Shown: positions 46,092 through 56,680, numbered from the stretch's first letter. The stretch: 64,000 bases of DNA from Rhodobacteraceae bacterium XHP0102 (GCA_025751475.1 JAOWLD010000001.1:620001-684000); one strand, 5' to 3'. Notes: generated from the sequence alone by a model not told the origin. Numbers and translations: made by a program.

Positions 46092-46451
46092 TTGGCCAGT
46101 CTGAACGAAATCAGACGCCAAGAGGCGCGCTTGCAACTGCTGCGCTATGTGGCGGAGCATCCCGATGCCTCCACCCGCGATATTGCGCGGCATTTGGGGA
46201 TTTCCAACGGGTCCGCCTATTACCTGTTGAAAGCCTTGCTGGATAAGGGGCTTCTGAAGGCCAAGAATTTTGCCAAAGCGGAAAGCAAAGCGCCCTATCT
46301 TTATGTGCTGACGCCTGAGGGGATATCGCAAAAATTGACGCTGACCGAACGGTTTTTGGAGCGTAAACGCCAAGAATATCGCGACCTGCGCGCCGAGATT
46401 GAGGCAATGGAAGCCGATTTGGCGCAAGGGGCGGAAGAAGGGGCGCGATGA
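46092..46451 (+). CDS. MarR-family EPS-associated transcriptional regulator
   Basis: A 119-residue winged-helix regulator. The helix-turn-helix is [29 protein letters not shown] (about residues 28-57), followed by the wing and a charged coiled-coil C-terminus (about 80-115). It resembles the small MarR-like 'EPS-associated' regulators found at the head of exopolysaccharide clusters. Starts at TTG 46092 with a weak ribosome site, so the start is uncertain. It overlaps the next gene by 4 bases and probably controls the locus. Confidence 0.8.
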   Translation: MASLNEIRRQEARLQLLRYVAEHPDASTRDIARHLGISNGSAYYLLKALLDKGLLKAKNFAKAESKAPYLYVLTPEGISQKLTLTERFLERKRQEYRDLRAEIEAMEADLAQGAEEGAR

Positions 46452-47719
46452 CAGATAAACCAAAATTGGCCGTGATCGGCCTTGGCTATGTCGGTCTGCC
46501 CTTGGCGGTGGAATTCGGCAAAACCTATGAGGTGGTCGGGTTTGATGTGAATGAGGCCCGCATCGCAGCGCTGCAGGCGGGGCATGACGCGACCTTGGAA
46601 GTTTCGGATGCGGAATTGGCCGAGGCAACAGGCTTGCGCTATTCCTCTGATGCGGATGACCTGAAGGCCGCAACGATTTTCATCGTGACCGTGCCCACCC
46701 CAATTGATGCCTCAAAGCGCCCTGATCTGACGCCCCTGATCCGCGCCTCGGAAACCGTGGGTGCGGCGCTGAAGCGTGGGGATATCGTCATTTACGAGTC
46801 CACCGTCTATCCAGGGGCCACCGAAGAAGATTGCGTGCCTGTATTGGAGCGCGTCTCTGGCCTCACCTTCAACACAGATTTCTTTTGCGGCTACAGCCCC
46901 GAACGGATCAATCCAGGCGATAAAGAACACCGCCTGACCACGATCAAAAAGGTCACAGCAGGTTCAACGCCTGAAGTGGCTGATATCGTGGACGGGCTTT
47001 ACGCCTCGATCGTGGCGGCAGGGACGCATAAGGCGCCGTCAATTCGTGTGGCCGAAGCAGCTAAGGTGATCGAGAACACGCAGCGTGATTTGAACATCGC
47101 TCTCATCAACGAGTTAGCGATTATTTTTAACAAAATGGGCCTTGATACCGAGGCCGTATTGCAAGCGGCGGGCACGAAGTGGAATTTCCTGCCCTTCCGC
47201 CCTGGTCTGGTGGGCGGGCATTGCATCGGCGTTGACCCCTATTATCTGACGCACAAGGCCGAAGCGGTGGGATATCACCCGCAGGTGATCTTGGCGGGGC
47301 GGCGGATCAATGACGGTATGGGCGCCTATGTGGCGGGTCAATTGGTGCGCGCGATGATCAAACGCGCGATCCCCGTGCGCGATGCGCGCGTCTTGGTGAT
47401 GGGTTTGACCTTCAAGGAAAACTGCCCCGACCTGCGCAATACGCGCGTGGTCGATGTTGTGGCGGAATTGGCCGATTACGGCATCACGGTCGATGTGCAT
47501 GACCCATGGGTGGATGCGGGCGAGGCGCAGCACGAATATGGGATCTCTTTGCGTGAAAGCCCTGCGCAGGGCGGCTACGATGGGATCATCCTTGCGGTGG
47601 CCCATGAGCAGTTCCGCGCTATGGGGGCCGAGGCAATCCGAGGCTTTGGCCGTGGAGATCACGTATTTTTCGATTTGAAATCGGTATTTGCGCCCGCCGA
47701 GAGCGACGTGCGGTTGTAG
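46448..47719 (+). CDS. UDP-N-acetylhexosamine 6-dehydrogenase (WbpO/TviB type)
   Basis: A 423-residue nucleotide-sugar dehydrogenase oxidising the 6-OH of a UDP-HexNAc to a uronic acid with two NAD+. It shows the NAD site [16 protein letters not shown], the catalytic cysteine in [12 protein letters not shown] near residue 258, and the C-terminal [14 protein letters not shown]. The N-terminal text ([13 protein letters not shown]) matches WbpO/TviB more than WbpA. The next four genes suggest the product is UDP-GlcNAcA, step one toward UDP-ManNAc3NAcA. Confidence 0.9.
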   Translation: MTDKPKLAVIGLGYVGLPLAVEFGKTYEVVGFDVNEARIAALQAGHDATLEVSDAELAEATGLRYSSDADDLKAATIFIVTVPTPIDASKRPDLTPLIRASETVGAALKRGDIVIYESTVYPGATEEDCVPVLERVSGLTFNTDFFCGYSPERINPGDKEHRLTTIKKVTAGSTPEVADIVDGLYASIVAAGTHKAPSIRVAEAAKVIENTQRDLNIALINELAIIFNKMGLDTEAVLQAAGTKWNFLPFRPGLVGGHCIGVDPYYLTHKAEAVGYHPQVILAGRRINDGMGAYVAGQLVRAMIKRAIPVRDARVLVMGLTFKENCPDLRNTRVVDVVAELADYGITVDVHDPWVDAGEAQHEYGISLRESPAQGGYDGIILAVAHEQFRAMGAEAIRGFGRGDHVFFDLKSVFAPAESDVRL

Positions 47720-47734
47720 GGGAATTTTGCGCGG

Positions 47735-48673
47735 ATGAAGAATTTCACAATGATTGGAGCGGCGGGATATATCGCGCCGCGCCATATGCAGGCGATCCGT
47801 GATACTGGCCATATTTTGGTGGCGGCCCTTGATCCCAATGACTCGGTTGGGATCATTGACAGCTACTTCCCTGAGGCGCATTTTTTCACCGAATTTGAAC
47901 GCTTTGATCGTCATGTGGACAAAATGCGCCGCGCGGGTCATGCGGTGGATTATGTCGCCATCACCTCACCCAATTACCTGCATGACAGCCATATGCGCTT
48001 TGCGCTGCGTTCGGGCGCGGATGCGATTTGTGAAAAGCCGCTCGTTTTGAACCCGCATAATATTGACGGGCTGTTGGAGATTGAGGCCGATACGGGCCGC
48101 AAGGTAAACACGATTTTGCAACTGCGTGTGCATCCATCGATTATCGCGCTGCGCGACAAAATCATGGCCGAGGCGAACCCCACCAAACACGAGGTTGATC
48201 TGACCTATATCACCTCGCGCGGTCGGTGGTATTTGCAAAGCTGGAAGGGGGCCGAGGAAAAATCTGGTGGCATCGCCACCAATATCGGCGTGCATTTTTT
48301 TGATATGCTGCATCATCTTTTTGGCGCGTTGGAGCAAAACGTGGTGCATCTGAAAACACCGACATCAGCCGCGGGCTATTTGGAATATGAGCGCGCGCGG
48401 GTGCGGTGGTTTCTGTCTTTGGAAGTGGATCATATCCCTGCGGCGGCGCGCGCGGCGGGGCAGCGCACCTATCGCTCCATCACGATCGATGGCGAAGAGA
48501 TTGAGTTCTCAGGCGGTTTCACGGATTTGCACACCCGCAGCTACGAGGAAATTCTCGCGGGGCGCGGGTTTGGCCTTGAGGAAAACCGTGTCGCCATTCA
48601 AACCGTGGCCGATATTCGCCGTGCAGAGATTTCGAGCGCAGCTGTCCGCCACCCGTTTCTGGATACGCTGTGA
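47735..48673 (+). CDS. wlbA: UDP-GlcNAcA 3-oxidase (WlbA/WbpB-like)
   Basis: A 312-residue Gfo/Idh/MocA oxidoreductase. The N-terminal Rossmann start ([16 protein letters not shown]) and the [10 protein letters not shown] motif near residue 105 match WlbA/WbpB, which oxidises C3 of UDP-GlcNAcA. The C-terminal domain contains [21 protein letters not shown]. Directly followed by the acetyltransferase and aminotransferase that complete 3-amination. Confidence 0.87.
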   Translation: MKNFTMIGAAGYIAPRHMQAIRDTGHILVAALDPNDSVGIIDSYFPEAHFFTEFERFDRHVDKMRRAGHAVDYVAITSPNYLHDSHMRFALRSGADAICEKPLVLNPHNIDGLLEIEADTGRKVNTILQLRVHPSIIALRDKIMAEANPTKHEVDLTYITSRGRWYLQSWKGAEEKSGGIATNIGVHFFDMLHHLFGALEQNVVHLKTPTSAAGYLEYERARVRWFLSLEVDHIPAAARAAGQRTYRSITIDGEEIEFSGGFTDLHTRSYEEILAGRGFGLEENRVAIQTVADIRRAEISSAAVRHPFLDTL

Positions 48674-49254
48674 GCGAGATCACCATTCACCCATCGGCCA
48701 TTGTCGATGAGGGGGCCGAGATCGGGGCAGGCAGCCGCGTTTGGCATTTCGCACATATCTGCGCAGGTGCCAAGATCGGGCAAGGTGTTTCACTTGGCCA
48801 GGGCGTATTTGTGGGCAATCGCGTGGTGATCGGGGATCGCTGTAAGGTGCAGAATAACGTGAGCATTTATGACAATGTCACCTTGGAGGAGGGCGTGTTT
48901 TGCGGCCCTTCAATGGTCTTCACCAATGTCTATAACCCCCGCGCGCTGATCGAGCGCAAATCTGAGTATCGCGATACGCGCGTGAAGAAAGGCGCAACAC
49001 TTGGGGCGAATTGCACCATTGTCTGCGGCGTGACCATTGGCGCTTATGCCTTTATCGGCGCGGGCGCGGTCATCACGCGGGATGTGCCTGATTTTGCGCT
49101 GATGACGGGTGTGCCTGCGCGGCAAACGGGCTGGATGAGCGCCTATGGGGAGAAGCTTGACCTGCCCTTGTCGGGTGAGGGTGACGTAAGCTGCCCGCAT
49201 ACGGGCGCAGATTACGCCTTGCGCGATGGCGTCCTGACGATGGCATCTGCATGA
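48670..49254 (+). CDS. UDP-GlcNAc3NA N-acetyltransferase (WbpD/WlbB-like)
   Basis: A 194-residue left-handed beta-helix acetyltransferase built of hexapeptide repeats (for example [27 protein letters not shown]). It should acetylate the 3-amino group of UDP-GlcNAc3NA. The [32 protein letters not shown] segment is characteristic of WbpD relatives. The GTG start overlaps the previous stop, and its end overlaps the aminotransferase start. A second WbpD-like gene lies at 52.6 kb. Confidence 0.88.
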   Translation: MSEITIHPSAIVDEGAEIGAGSRVWHFAHICAGAKIGQGVSLGQGVFVGNRVVIGDRCKVQNNVSIYDNVTLEEGVFCGPSMVFTNVYNPRALIERKSEYRDTRVKKGATLGANCTIVCGVTIGAYAFIGAGAVITRDVPDFALMTGVPARQTGWMSAYGEKLDLPLSGEGDVSCPHTGADYALRDGVLTMASA

Positions 49255-50348
49255 TGATGGAGTTCACCGATCTCAAGGCGCAATATCGGGCGCTCAAGGC
49301 CGATATTGATGCGCGCATCGCGCGTGTTTTGGAGCACGGGCAGTATATTCTTGGCCCCGAAGTGGCCGAGCTTGAAGAGCGTTTGGCGGATTATACGGGC
49401 GCCACATATTGCATCAGCGTGGCGAATGGCACGGATGCGCTGCAGGTCGCGTTGATGGCCATTGGTGTTGGGGCAGGGGATGAGGTGATCACGCCTGGAT
49501 TTTCCTATATCGCCACCGCCGAAACCGTGGCCTTGTTGGGTGCGAAGCCCGTTTATGTTGATATCGAAGAGGCCAGTTACAATATCGATCCAACACTGAT
49601 CGAGGCGGCGATTACCGAGCGCACTAAGGCGATTATTCCGGTGTCACTCTACGGGCGCCCGGCGGATTTTGACGCGATCAATGAGATTGCGAAACGGCAC
49701 AACCTTCGCGTGATCGAGGATGGCGCACAAAGCTTTGGCGCCACTTATTATGGCCGTAAATCGGGCAATCTTTGTGATATCGGCTGCACCAGTTTTTTCC
49801 CGTCCAAACCTTTGGGGTGTTACGGCGATGGCGGCGCGATTTTCACCAGTGACCCTGAACTGGCAACGGTGATGCGCCAAATTGCGCGCCACGGCCAAGA
49901 CCGCCGCTATCACCATATCCGCGTGGGCATCAACAGCCGCCTTGATACGATCCAAGCGGCGGTGTTGTTGGCAAAGCTCGAGGTGTTCGATCAGGACTTG
50001 GACGCGCGCCAGATGATCGCCGCGCGCTATACGCAGGCTTTGGCAGAGGCGGGGTTGGATCACCTGCCGCACATCCCACAAGGCTACCGCAGCGCATGGG
50101 CGCAATACACGATCCGCGTGAAAAACCGCGATGCGGCGCAAGCGCGTCTGAAAGATGCAGGCATCCCAACTGCGGTGCATTACCCAATACCGTTGAACAA
50201 ACAACCGGCGGTCGCGGATGAGACAGTCGCGCTGCCTGTTGGTGATTTGGTGGCGGGTGAGGTGATGAGTTTGCCGATGTCAGGGTATTTGGGCGAGGCG
50301 GATCAGGCATGTGTGTTAAATCACTTGCGGGGCGCGACCAGTGACTAA
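49251..50348 (+). CDS. UDP-3-keto-GlcNAcA aminotransferase (WbpE/WlbC-like)
   Basis: A 365-residue PLP-dependent DegT/DnrJ/EryC1/StrS aminotransferase that installs the 3-amino group. It shows [26 protein letters not shown], and the PLP lysine in [16 protein letters not shown] near residue 185. Three consecutive ATGs begin the gene and overlap the acetyltransferase stop. With the WlbA-like oxidase it forms a coupled NAD+/2-oxoglutarate cycle in characterised relatives. Confidence 0.9.
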   Translation: MMMEFTDLKAQYRALKADIDARIARVLEHGQYILGPEVAELEERLADYTGATYCISVANGTDALQVALMAIGVGAGDEVITPGFSYIATAETVALLGAKPVYVDIEEASYNIDPTLIEAAITERTKAIIPVSLYGRPADFDAINEIAKRHNLRVIEDGAQSFGATYYGRKSGNLCDIGCTSFFPSKPLGCYGDGGAIFTSDPELATVMRQIARHGQDRRYHHIRVGINSRLDTIQAAVLLAKLEVFDQDLDARQMIAARYTQALAEAGLDHLPHIPQGYRSAWAQYTIRVKNRDAAQARLKDAGIPTAVHYPIPLNKQPAVADETVALPVGDLVAGEVMSLPMSGYLGEADQACVLNHLRGATSD

Positions 50349-51429
50349 AATACTAACCATTGTTGGTGCGCGTCCTCAATTCATCAAGGCGGCTGCAGTA
50401 TCTCGCTTGATACGCTCTGATATGGCGAATGGCATTTCTGAGATTATCGTTCATACAGGACAGCATTATGATCCGAATATGTCGCAAGTATTTTTTGATG
50501 AGCTTAATATTCCGAAGCCAGACTATAATCTTGAAATAGCAAGCGGTCGTCATGGTGAGATGACAGGGCGTATGATTGACGGCATCGAAAGCACGCTAAT
50601 TTCCGAAAAACCTGATATTGTGTTGATCTATGGTGATACGAATTCAACGCTCGCAGGTGCTTTGGCCGCGTCAAAATTGCATATACCCATCGCCCATATC
50701 GAAGCTGGCCTTCGTTCATTTAATAAAAAAATGCCAGAAGAAATTAATCGCATTGTGTCTGACCATGTGTCTACTTTTCTTTTTTGTCCAACGGAAACGG
50801 CTGTTGAAAATCTGCGAAATGAAGGAATCACAAGCGGGGTGCATAATGTTGGCGACGTTATGTACGATGTATCTCTGTATTACAAAGACAAAGCGCTGAA
50901 AGAGAGCACCATTTTACAAGCTTGTAAGCTTTCACCTAAGGACTTTATTCTTGCAACGTGTCACCGTGCTGAAAATACCGATAGTGCGGCACGCCTTGAA
51001 GCCATTTTTAAGGCTCTGTCTTTACTCGCGGCTCAGATGCCAGTCGTAGTGCCGCTCCACCCTAGGACTAAGAAAAAAGTTTTGGAATACGGTTTTGAGA
51101 AATACCTTGAAACTATGAAGATTTTAGATCCTGTAGGCTTTCTGGACATGATTGCTCTTGAGCAATCAGCCTCAGTCATAGTGACGGACTCAGGGGGCGT
51201 GCAGAAAGAAGCATATTTTTATGGCGTACCGTGCGTAACGGTTCGGGACGAAACGGAATGGGTCGAGACCGTTGAATTGGGCTGGAATTCTATGTCACCC
51301 GCAGCAGTTGAAGATATTATGTTGAAGGTTGACAGAATGTTGAGCCAGCCACTCCCTCGGTCTGATTGCAAACCTTACGGTAACGGATTTTCCGCTCAAC
51401 AAATCTTAAGCCAGCTTTCGGGCCGTTGA
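50341..51429 (+). CDS. UDP-sugar 2-epimerase (WbpI/WecB-like)
   Basis: A 362-residue non-hydrolysing 2-epimerase (GT-B fold). It shows IVGARPQFIKAAAVSR, HTGQHYDPNMSQVFFDEL, IEAGLRSF, RAENTDSAARL and DSGGVQKEA. Position after the four preceding genes points to UDP-GlcNAc3NAcA to UDP-ManNAc3NAcA conversion (WbpI) rather than plain UDP-GlcNAc epimerisation (WecB). GTG start with an 8-base overlap. Base composition becomes clearly more AT-rich here than in the preceding genes. Confidence 0.86.
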   Translation: MTKILTIVGARPQFIKAAAVSRLIRSDMANGISEIIVHTGQHYDPNMSQVFFDELNIPKPDYNLEIASGRHGEMTGRMIDGIESTLISEKPDIVLIYGDTNSTLAGALAASKLHIPIAHIEAGLRSFNKKMPEEINRIVSDHVSTFLFCPTETAVENLRNEGITSGVHNVGDVMYDVSLYYKDKALKESTILQACKLSPKDFILATCHRAENTDSAARLEAIFKALSLLAAQMPVVVPLHPRTKKKVLEYGFEKYLETMKILDPVGFLDMIALEQSASVIVTDSGGVQKEAYFYGVPCVTVRDETEWVETVELGWNSMSPAAVEDIMLKVDRMLSQPLPRSDCKPYGNGFSAQQILSQLSGR

Positions 51430-51466
51430 CTGCTTTCTAAGATTTTTACAAAGAGTTATTATAAAA

Positions 51467-52609
51467 ATGGTCCATCATTCTCAAGTCCCCTTCATTGACA
51501 TTTCGCGCTTTGAGGATGGGTTTCATCAAGCGGTGATGGAGCGCTTTGCGTCCATGACGCAAAAAGCACAGTTTATTGGCGGTCAGGTCGTTGCTGATTT
51601 TGAGGCTGAGCTTGCAGCGGCGATGCAAACTGGGCAAGCCGTAACTTGCGCCAATGGCACGGATGCCTTGCAGTTGGCATTGCGCGCAGCGGGTGTTGGG
51701 CGTGAAGATAAGGTGTTGTTACCCGATGTCACATTCTGGGCCACGTTTGAGGCTGTGGTCAATGTCGGTGCGCATCCCGTCACTGTGGACTCGGACATCA
51801 CGGATGGCGGTATTGATTTCGATGCCTTCCAACAGGCGGTTTTGTCAGAAAAGCCAAAGGCGGCTTTGATCGTGCATCTTTATGGATGGGGCACACGGCA
51901 TTTGGCCGATATTCGGTCGTTTTGCGCAGAGCACAATGTCATTTTGATCGAGGATGGCGCGCAGGCTTATGGCGTGGGATTTCGTGGCGCGCCGATTTTC
52001 AAAGATGCACAGATCGCCACCTTGTCCTTTTATCCTGCCAAAGTTTTGGGGGCGGCAGGTGATGGCGGGGCGGTTTTGACGAATGACCCAGCCCTTGCAC
52101 AAAAGCTTCGTCAGCTCAGCAACCATGGCCGATCCGAGCATTACGGCCATGCATATGTAGGCTGGAACTCGAGAATGGACGCACTACAGGCAGCCTACTT
52201 GTCTATTTCCATGTCCCATATTGAGGCGCGTCTTGCTTCACGGCGAGCGTCCGTGCAGTTTTACTACGAGACCCTGCCCGCACTGGGTGTGAGGGTTATG
52301 AAGCCGCCATCGGATTATTCCGAGAACGGCTATTGCAATGTGTGCTTGTTTGAAGATGTCGCGCAAAAATCACGTCTTGAAGCGCGATTGCGCGAAGCGG
52401 GGATTGGCTTTGGAAATATATATCCTGGGGTCATGTCCTCCCAACCAGGCGCAAATCCCTTTCTTGCAGGGCATTATGGCGGGGCTGAAGGGCAGTCGCT
52501 TTGTCGGTCCGTTCTGAACTTGCCCCTGTTTCCTTATATGACCGATGCAGAGAGAAACCGGGTCTTGCAGGTCGTGTCCGAAGCAGTTGGAGAATATCAT
52601 GGATCGTGA
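51467..52609 (+). CDS. DegT-family sugar aminotransferase, second module
   Basis: A 380-residue PLP-dependent sugar aminotransferase. It shows [17 protein letters not shown], the PLP aspartate in LIEDGAQAYG, and the lysine in SFYPAKVLGAAGDGGA near residue 190. The following genes encode a WbpD-like acetyltransferase and a GnnA-like 3-dehydrogenase, so it may be the GnnB-type enzyme making a 3-amino-UDP-GlcNAc. It follows the 2-epimerase by 37 bases. Confidence 0.85.
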   Translation: MVHHSQVPFIDISRFEDGFHQAVMERFASMTQKAQFIGGQVVADFEAELAAAMQTGQAVTCANGTDALQLALRAAGVGREDKVLLPDVTFWATFEAVVNVGAHPVTVDSDITDGGIDFDAFQQAVLSEKPKAALIVHLYGWGTRHLADIRSFCAEHNVILIEDGAQAYGVGFRGAPIFKDAQIATLSFYPAKVLGAAGDGGAVLTNDPALAQKLRQLSNHGRSEHYGHAYVGWNSRMDALQAAYLSISMSHIEARLASRRASVQFYYETLPALGVRVMKPPSDYSENGYCNVCLFEDVAQKSRLEARLREAGIGFGNIYPGVMSSQPGANPFLAGHYGGAEGQSLCRSVLNLPLFPYMTDAERNRVLQVVSEAVGEYHGS

Positions 52610-53105
52610 AGATGTATTCATTCATTCTTCGGCGCAGGTTGCACCGAATGCCAAAATTGGGGCTGGCACCAAGATCTGGATTAATGTGCAAATTCGGGAA
52701 GATGCGCTGATTGGAAAAGACTGCATCCTTTCGAAGGATGTATATGTCGATCATGCTGTCATCATAGGTGATCGCTGTAAGGTGCAGAACAGTGTTTCGG
52801 TCTATAACGGCGTCCAGATTGACGATGACGTGTTTGTGGGCCCCAACGTTAGCTTTACCAATGATAAGGTTCCGCGCGCTTTCAATTCCGAGTGGAAGGT
52901 GACGCCAACGATCGTGAAAACTGGCGTTAGCATTGGCGCCAATGCAACCATTGTCTGTGGCGTGACCTTGGGGGAATATTGCATGGTTGCCGCTGGAAGT
53001 GTCGTGACCAGTGATGTGCCGCCATACACCCTCGTGATGGGCAACCCCGCGCGTGCAGTTTCAAAAATTGACCGCGCTGGAAATCGGCTGCCGGCCAAGG
53101 GATAA
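52599..53105 (+). CDS. Hexapeptide N-acetyltransferase, WbpD-like, second module
   Basis: A 168-residue left-handed beta-helix acetyltransferase with repeated hexapeptides. The QNSVSVYNGVQIDDDVFVGPNVSFTND segment resembles the WbpD-like enzyme at 48.7 kb. The ATG at 52599 has GGAG upstream and overlaps the aminotransferase by 11 bases. It should acetylate the amino sugar made by the adjacent aminotransferase. Confidence 0.84.
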   Translation: MDREDVFIHSSAQVAPNAKIGAGTKIWINVQIREDALIGKDCILSKDVYVDHAVIIGDRCKVQNSVSVYNGVQIDDDVFVGPNVSFTNDKVPRAFNSEWKVTPTIVKTGVSIGANATIVCGVTLGEYCMVAAGSVVTSDVPPYTLVMGNPARAVSKIDRAGNRLPAKG

Positions 53106-53109
53106 GTTT

Positions 53110-54069
53110 TTGATCCAAGAAAACCTAAAACTGGGCCTTATCGGACTTGGCAACATGGGCCAAAATCACTTGCGGGTTTTGGCCATGCTGAAAGGGGTCG
53201 ATATTGCCTTTGTTGCTGACCATGATGCAAATCTGGCTTCGCGCAGCGCGGCGGCCTATGGTGTGACGGCCGTCACGGACGTCCAAGCCGCGCTCGATGG
53301 GGTCGATGCAGTTGTCATTTGCACCCCGACAATCACGCATGCCGATTACATCAAAATGGCTGCGGCAAAGGTTGCTAATATCTTCGTTGAAAAGCCTGTC
53401 GCCGCCACATTGGCCGAGGCACGCGAGGTCGAACGTCTCGTCAACGAGAATGACTTGAACTTGCAAGTGGGTTTCATTGAGCGTTTCAACCCTGCAGTGC
53501 AATCATTGCGCCGCGTCTTGGAACAAACTGAACGCATCATCAGCATTGATTTTACCCGTACGAACAAACTCAGCGCACGGATAACGGATGTGGATGTCGT
53601 GTCCGACCTTATGATCCACGATATTGACCTCGCGCTGCATATCAACGGACCAGCAACACAGGTGGCGGCACATGGATATTGCACGGGCGATATGATCGAC
53701 TTCGCATCAGCCCTGATCACCCATGCCAATGGCCAATTTTCGCGCATTCAAGCGAGCCGTGTCACGGATAAAAAAATTCGGCACATTGCCTGCACCTGCG
53801 TGGATATGTTCGTGGATTGCGATTTGTTGCGTAAAGAGATTTTCATCAATCGGCAGTCTAATATCTCCTATGATACGGTTCTGCCCTATTCGATTTCGTC
53901 TCAGCAAGAGGCGGTGGCCGTAACCCCGCAAGAGGCGCTTCTAAGTGAACTTCAGGCTTTTGTGGCAAGCTGCCGTGATCCGAGACTTGGCGTGCGGCCA
54001 GATGTGAGGGCGGGCGTAACGGCGATGGAAATTTGTGAACAAATTCAAAAGGACGTATTCCAAAAATGA
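53110..54069 (+). CDS. Gfo/Idh/MocA oxidoreductase, UDP-GlcNAc 3-dehydrogenase-like (GnnA)
   Basis: A 319-residue NAD-dependent oxidoreductase. The Rossmann motif is LGLIGLGNMGQNHLRVL. EKPVAATLAEAREVERLV and the QVGFIERFNPAVQSLRR segment are typical, as I recall them, of GnnA-type UDP-GlcNAc 3-dehydrogenases rather than WlbA. TTG start at 53110 is supported by AAGGGA 7 bases upstream; an in-frame ATG at 53053 would overlap the acetyltransferase by 53 bases. Overlaps the next gene by 4 bases. Confidence 0.8.
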   Translation: MIQENLKLGLIGLGNMGQNHLRVLAMLKGVDIAFVADHDANLASRSAAAYGVTAVTDVQAALDGVDAVVICTPTITHADYIKMAAAKVANIFVEKPVAATLAEAREVERLVNENDLNLQVGFIERFNPAVQSLRRVLEQTERIISIDFTRTNKLSARITDVDVVSDLMIHDIDLALHINGPATQVAAHGYCTGDMIDFASALITHANGQFSRIQASRVTDKKIRHIACTCVDMFVDCDLLRKEIFINRQSNISYDTVLPYSISSQQEAVAVTPQEALLSELQAFVASCRDPRLGVRPDVRAGVTAMEICEQIQKDVFQK

Positions 54070-55037
54070 TCCGCAGCAGCTTTGATGGGATGAGCGTTCT
54101 TGTTGTCGGTGGGGCTGGATTTATTGGCAGCCATTTGGTTGATCGGTTATTGGCTGAAGGCGCGAAGCATATCGCGGTGATCGACAATCTCTTTGTGGGT
54201 TCCGAAGATAACCTGACCGAGGCCTTGGCATCAGGGCGCGTGACCTTCTACCGCGATGATGCCGAATTCATGACGAGCTTGGACTATATTTTTGAAAAAC
54301 ACGCCATTGATACTGTTTTCAATTGCGCAACGAAGGCTTTGAATTATTCCTTTGTGAATCCTGCCAATGCTTTTGATACCAATGTGCGCGTGGCTCTCAA
54401 CTTGCTTGAGGCACAGCGGAAGGGCGCGTTCAAAACACTCTGCCATTTCTCGACTTCCGAGGTCTATGGAACCGCCGTTTATGAACCGATGGATGAAGCC
54501 CATCCCCGCAATCCGACCACAACCTACGCCGCAGGCAAGGCGGCGGCGGATCTTGCCGTTGAAAGCTATGTGCGGATGTTTGGCGTAGATGCCTATATCG
54601 TGCGGCCCTTTAACAATTATGGGCCAAGACAAAATTACAAGGGCATGCTGGCAGGGGTCATCCCAATTACGGCAATGCGGATTCTCAATGGTGGAACGCC
54701 AGAGGTCCACGGGGATGGATTGCAATCCCGTGACTTCATTTATGTCCATGATACGGTTGATGCAGTTGTGAAACTGCACAGGGTTCTGCCCTCGGGCGAT
54801 ACGGTCAATGTCTCGACCGATAATCAGATCACCATATCCGATTTGATCGACAAAATTTGCAAAGTTCTGTCTTTTAAGGGTGAAATCAAACGCTGCGAAG
54901 CGCGCCACTCTGATGTTTTGTCGCATAATTCATGTAATAAGCGGATCAAGTCATTGATAGATTATCGTCTGACGCCATTCGATACAGGGCTTCGGGAAAC
55001 CTTGGATTGGTATAAATCGCGAGCACGGGCTGACTGA
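54066..55037 (+). CDS. NAD-dependent epimerase/dehydratase (extended SDR)
   Basis: A 323-residue sugar-nucleotide SDR. It shows VVGGAGFIGSHLVDRLL, the catalytic STSEVYG, and YAAGK as the YxxxK pair, then RPFNNYGPRQN. The Ser-Glu in TSEVYG occurs in dehydratases and UDP-glucuronate decarboxylases as well as some 4-epimerases, so reaction type is undecided. An aminotransferase and an acetyltransferase follow, suggesting it supplies a keto sugar. Short overlaps on both sides. Confidence 0.82.
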   Translation: MIRSSFDGMSVLVVGGAGFIGSHLVDRLLAEGAKHIAVIDNLFVGSEDNLTEALASGRVTFYRDDAEFMTSLDYIFEKHAIDTVFNCATKALNYSFVNPANAFDTNVRVALNLLEAQRKGAFKTLCHFSTSEVYGTAVYEPMDEAHPRNPTTTYAAGKAAADLAVESYVRMFGVDAYIVRPFNNYGPRQNYKGMLAGVIPITAMRILNGGTPEVHGDGLQSRDFIYVHDTVDAVVKLHRVLPSGDTVNVSTDNQITISDLIDKICKVLSFKGEIKRCEARHSDVLSHNSCNKRIKSLIDYRLTPFDTGLRETLDWYKSRARAD

Positions 55038-56149
55038 TGGATAAGGTGCGGTTGATCAAGCCCTATGTCTCGTTTCCAGATATCGAGGCGGAATTCCGTG
55101 AGATTTTTGAAAGCGGGATATTTACGCGTGGCAAATTCGTGGAGCAATTTGCCGAAGACATAAAATCCTACACGGGTGCTGAGCATTGTTTTCTGACGAC
55201 ATCCGCAACAACTTCGCTTTGGCTCTGTCTGAAACTTCTGGGCATTGGGCCGGGTGATGAAGTCGTGGTCTCGGACTTTTCCTTTCCTGCCACGGCAAAT
55301 GTGGTTGAAGATCTCGGCGCGCGCCCTGTTTTCGCGGATGTCAGCCCCGATACATATAACATGACGGTGGAAACTTTGACCGCCAGCATATCGAAGGCGA
55401 CAAAGGCGATTATTTTTGTGGATGCTTTGGGCAACCCTTCTGGGTTGGATGTCATCAAAGAAACGGCCAACGCCTTGGGCATTCCCTTAATCGAGGATGC
55501 AGCCTGCGCGATTGGCAGCTCGATTGACGGACAAAAATGCGGGTCTATCGCCGATATGACCTGCTTTAGCTTCCACCCGAGAAAATTGATTTCCACGGGC
55601 GAAGGCGGGGCGATCACCACCAATAATGCGCAATGGGCGGATTGGCTGACCGCGAAGCTGTTCCATGGCGCAGCGGGTATGAAAGGCATCGCACTCGATT
55701 TCGTGGATTATGGCTATAATTTTAGGATGTCCGAACTTCAGGCTGCCATGGGGATCAGCCAGTTGGTTCGATTGGATGCAATTGTTGACCAAAGGCTGCG
55801 AACACGCGCGCAATATGTACATCACTTGGCGCCCCTTGGGTTTGTGCCACAGCAGGTAGACGCGAATGTTCGCCATAATGTGCAATCAGTGGTGTTCAAA
55901 GTGCCAGATAGTATTGATCGCGACCGCCTTGTGATCGCGCTGAGAGATACAGTCGAGACGACCATCGGCACCTACGCCATGAGCGGGCTGACATACTACG
56001 AGACAAAATATGGCTGCCCCAATCCAGTCTCAACAAAACTGCAGGAATGCACGCTTACATTGCCCTGCTTTGAAGGCGTGGATGTGGCGCTTGTTTGTGA
56101 CGCTGTGCAGCAGGCGATCAAGTCCGTAACGAAAGAGTTTACGTGTTAG
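55037..56149 (+). CDS. DegT-family sugar aminotransferase, third module
   Basis: A 370-residue PLP-dependent sugar aminotransferase. It shows [24 protein letters not shown], the aspartate in [10 protein letters not shown], and the PLP lysine in [15 protein letters not shown] near residue 185. It resembles C-4 aminotransferases acting on 4-keto sugars. It starts on the SDR stop (TGATGG) and ends overlapping the next acetyltransferase by 7 bases, making a tight SDR-aminotransferase-acetyltransferase unit. Confidence 0.86.
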   Translation: MDKVRLIKPYVSFPDIEAEFREIFESGIFTRGKFVEQFAEDIKSYTGAEHCFLTTSATTSLWLCLKLLGIGPGDEVVVSDFSFPATANVVEDLGARPVFADVSPDTYNMTVETLTASISKATKAIIFVDALGNPSGLDVIKETANALGIPLIEDAACAIGSSIDGQKCGSIADMTCFSFHPRKLISTGEGGAITTNNAQWADWLTAKLFHGAAGMKGIALDFVDYGYNFRMSELQAAMGISQLVRLDAIVDQRLRTRAQYVHHLAPLGFVPQQVDANVRHNVQSVVFKVPDSIDRDRLVIALRDTVETTIGTYAMSGLTYYETKYGCPNPVSTKLQECTLTLPCFEGVDVALVCDAVQQAIKSVTKEFTC

Positions 56150-56655
56150 AAAAGCTCAAAATATTTTGGAAGGAACGGCAATCAGAGATTGCAGAAAAAC
56201 TTAACCGCACGCTGCCTTTTGGCGATTATGTGGTTGACCGATGGGAAAAAGCGGCGCGATTGGGGTTTGGGGAAAAATCGTCTATTTATGATTCAAGCCT
56301 CGTGATCGGAAGCGTTTCCGTGGGTCGCCATACATGGATTGGACCGTTCACTGTTTTGGACGGTTCGGGTGGGGGGCTATCTATCGGAGACTACTGTTCA
56401 ATATCGGCGGGCGTTCAAATTTACACCCATGACACCGTTTCATGGTCATTGTCAGGTGGAAGAGACCCTATTCAAACTGCCCCCACCCACATCGGGTCTA
56501 ATTGCTACTTGGGCCCGAATGCCGTTGTAGCAAAGGGTGTTCGGATTGGAGATGGTGCGGTCATCGGCGCAAATAGCCTCGTGATGACTGATATACCCGC
56601 GGGTGCAAGGGCGTATGGAAACCCTGCACGAGTTGTAGCTCTGACCAGCGACTGA
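56143..56655 (+). CDS. Hexapeptide acyltransferase (maltose O-acetyltransferase-like)
   Basis: A 170-residue left-handed beta-helix acyltransferase. The repeat region (about residues 45-160) includes [19 protein letters not shown] with the catalytic-type His, and [31 protein letters not shown]. Shorter and unlike the WbpD type; more like serine/maltose acetyltransferases. GTG start overlapping the previous gene. It may N- or O-acetylate the sugar made by the preceding two enzymes. Confidence 0.8.
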   Translation: MLEKLKIFWKERQSEIAEKLNRTLPFGDYVVDRWEKAARLGFGEKSSIYDSSLVIGSVSVGRHTWIGPFTVLDGSGGGLSIGDYCSISAGVQIYTHDTVSWSLSGGRDPIQTAPTHIGSNCYLGPNAVVAKGVRIGDGAVIGANSLVMTDIPAGARAYGNPARVVALTSD

Positions 56656-56680
56656 CGGCGCAAGACTTAGAGCGAAATTT

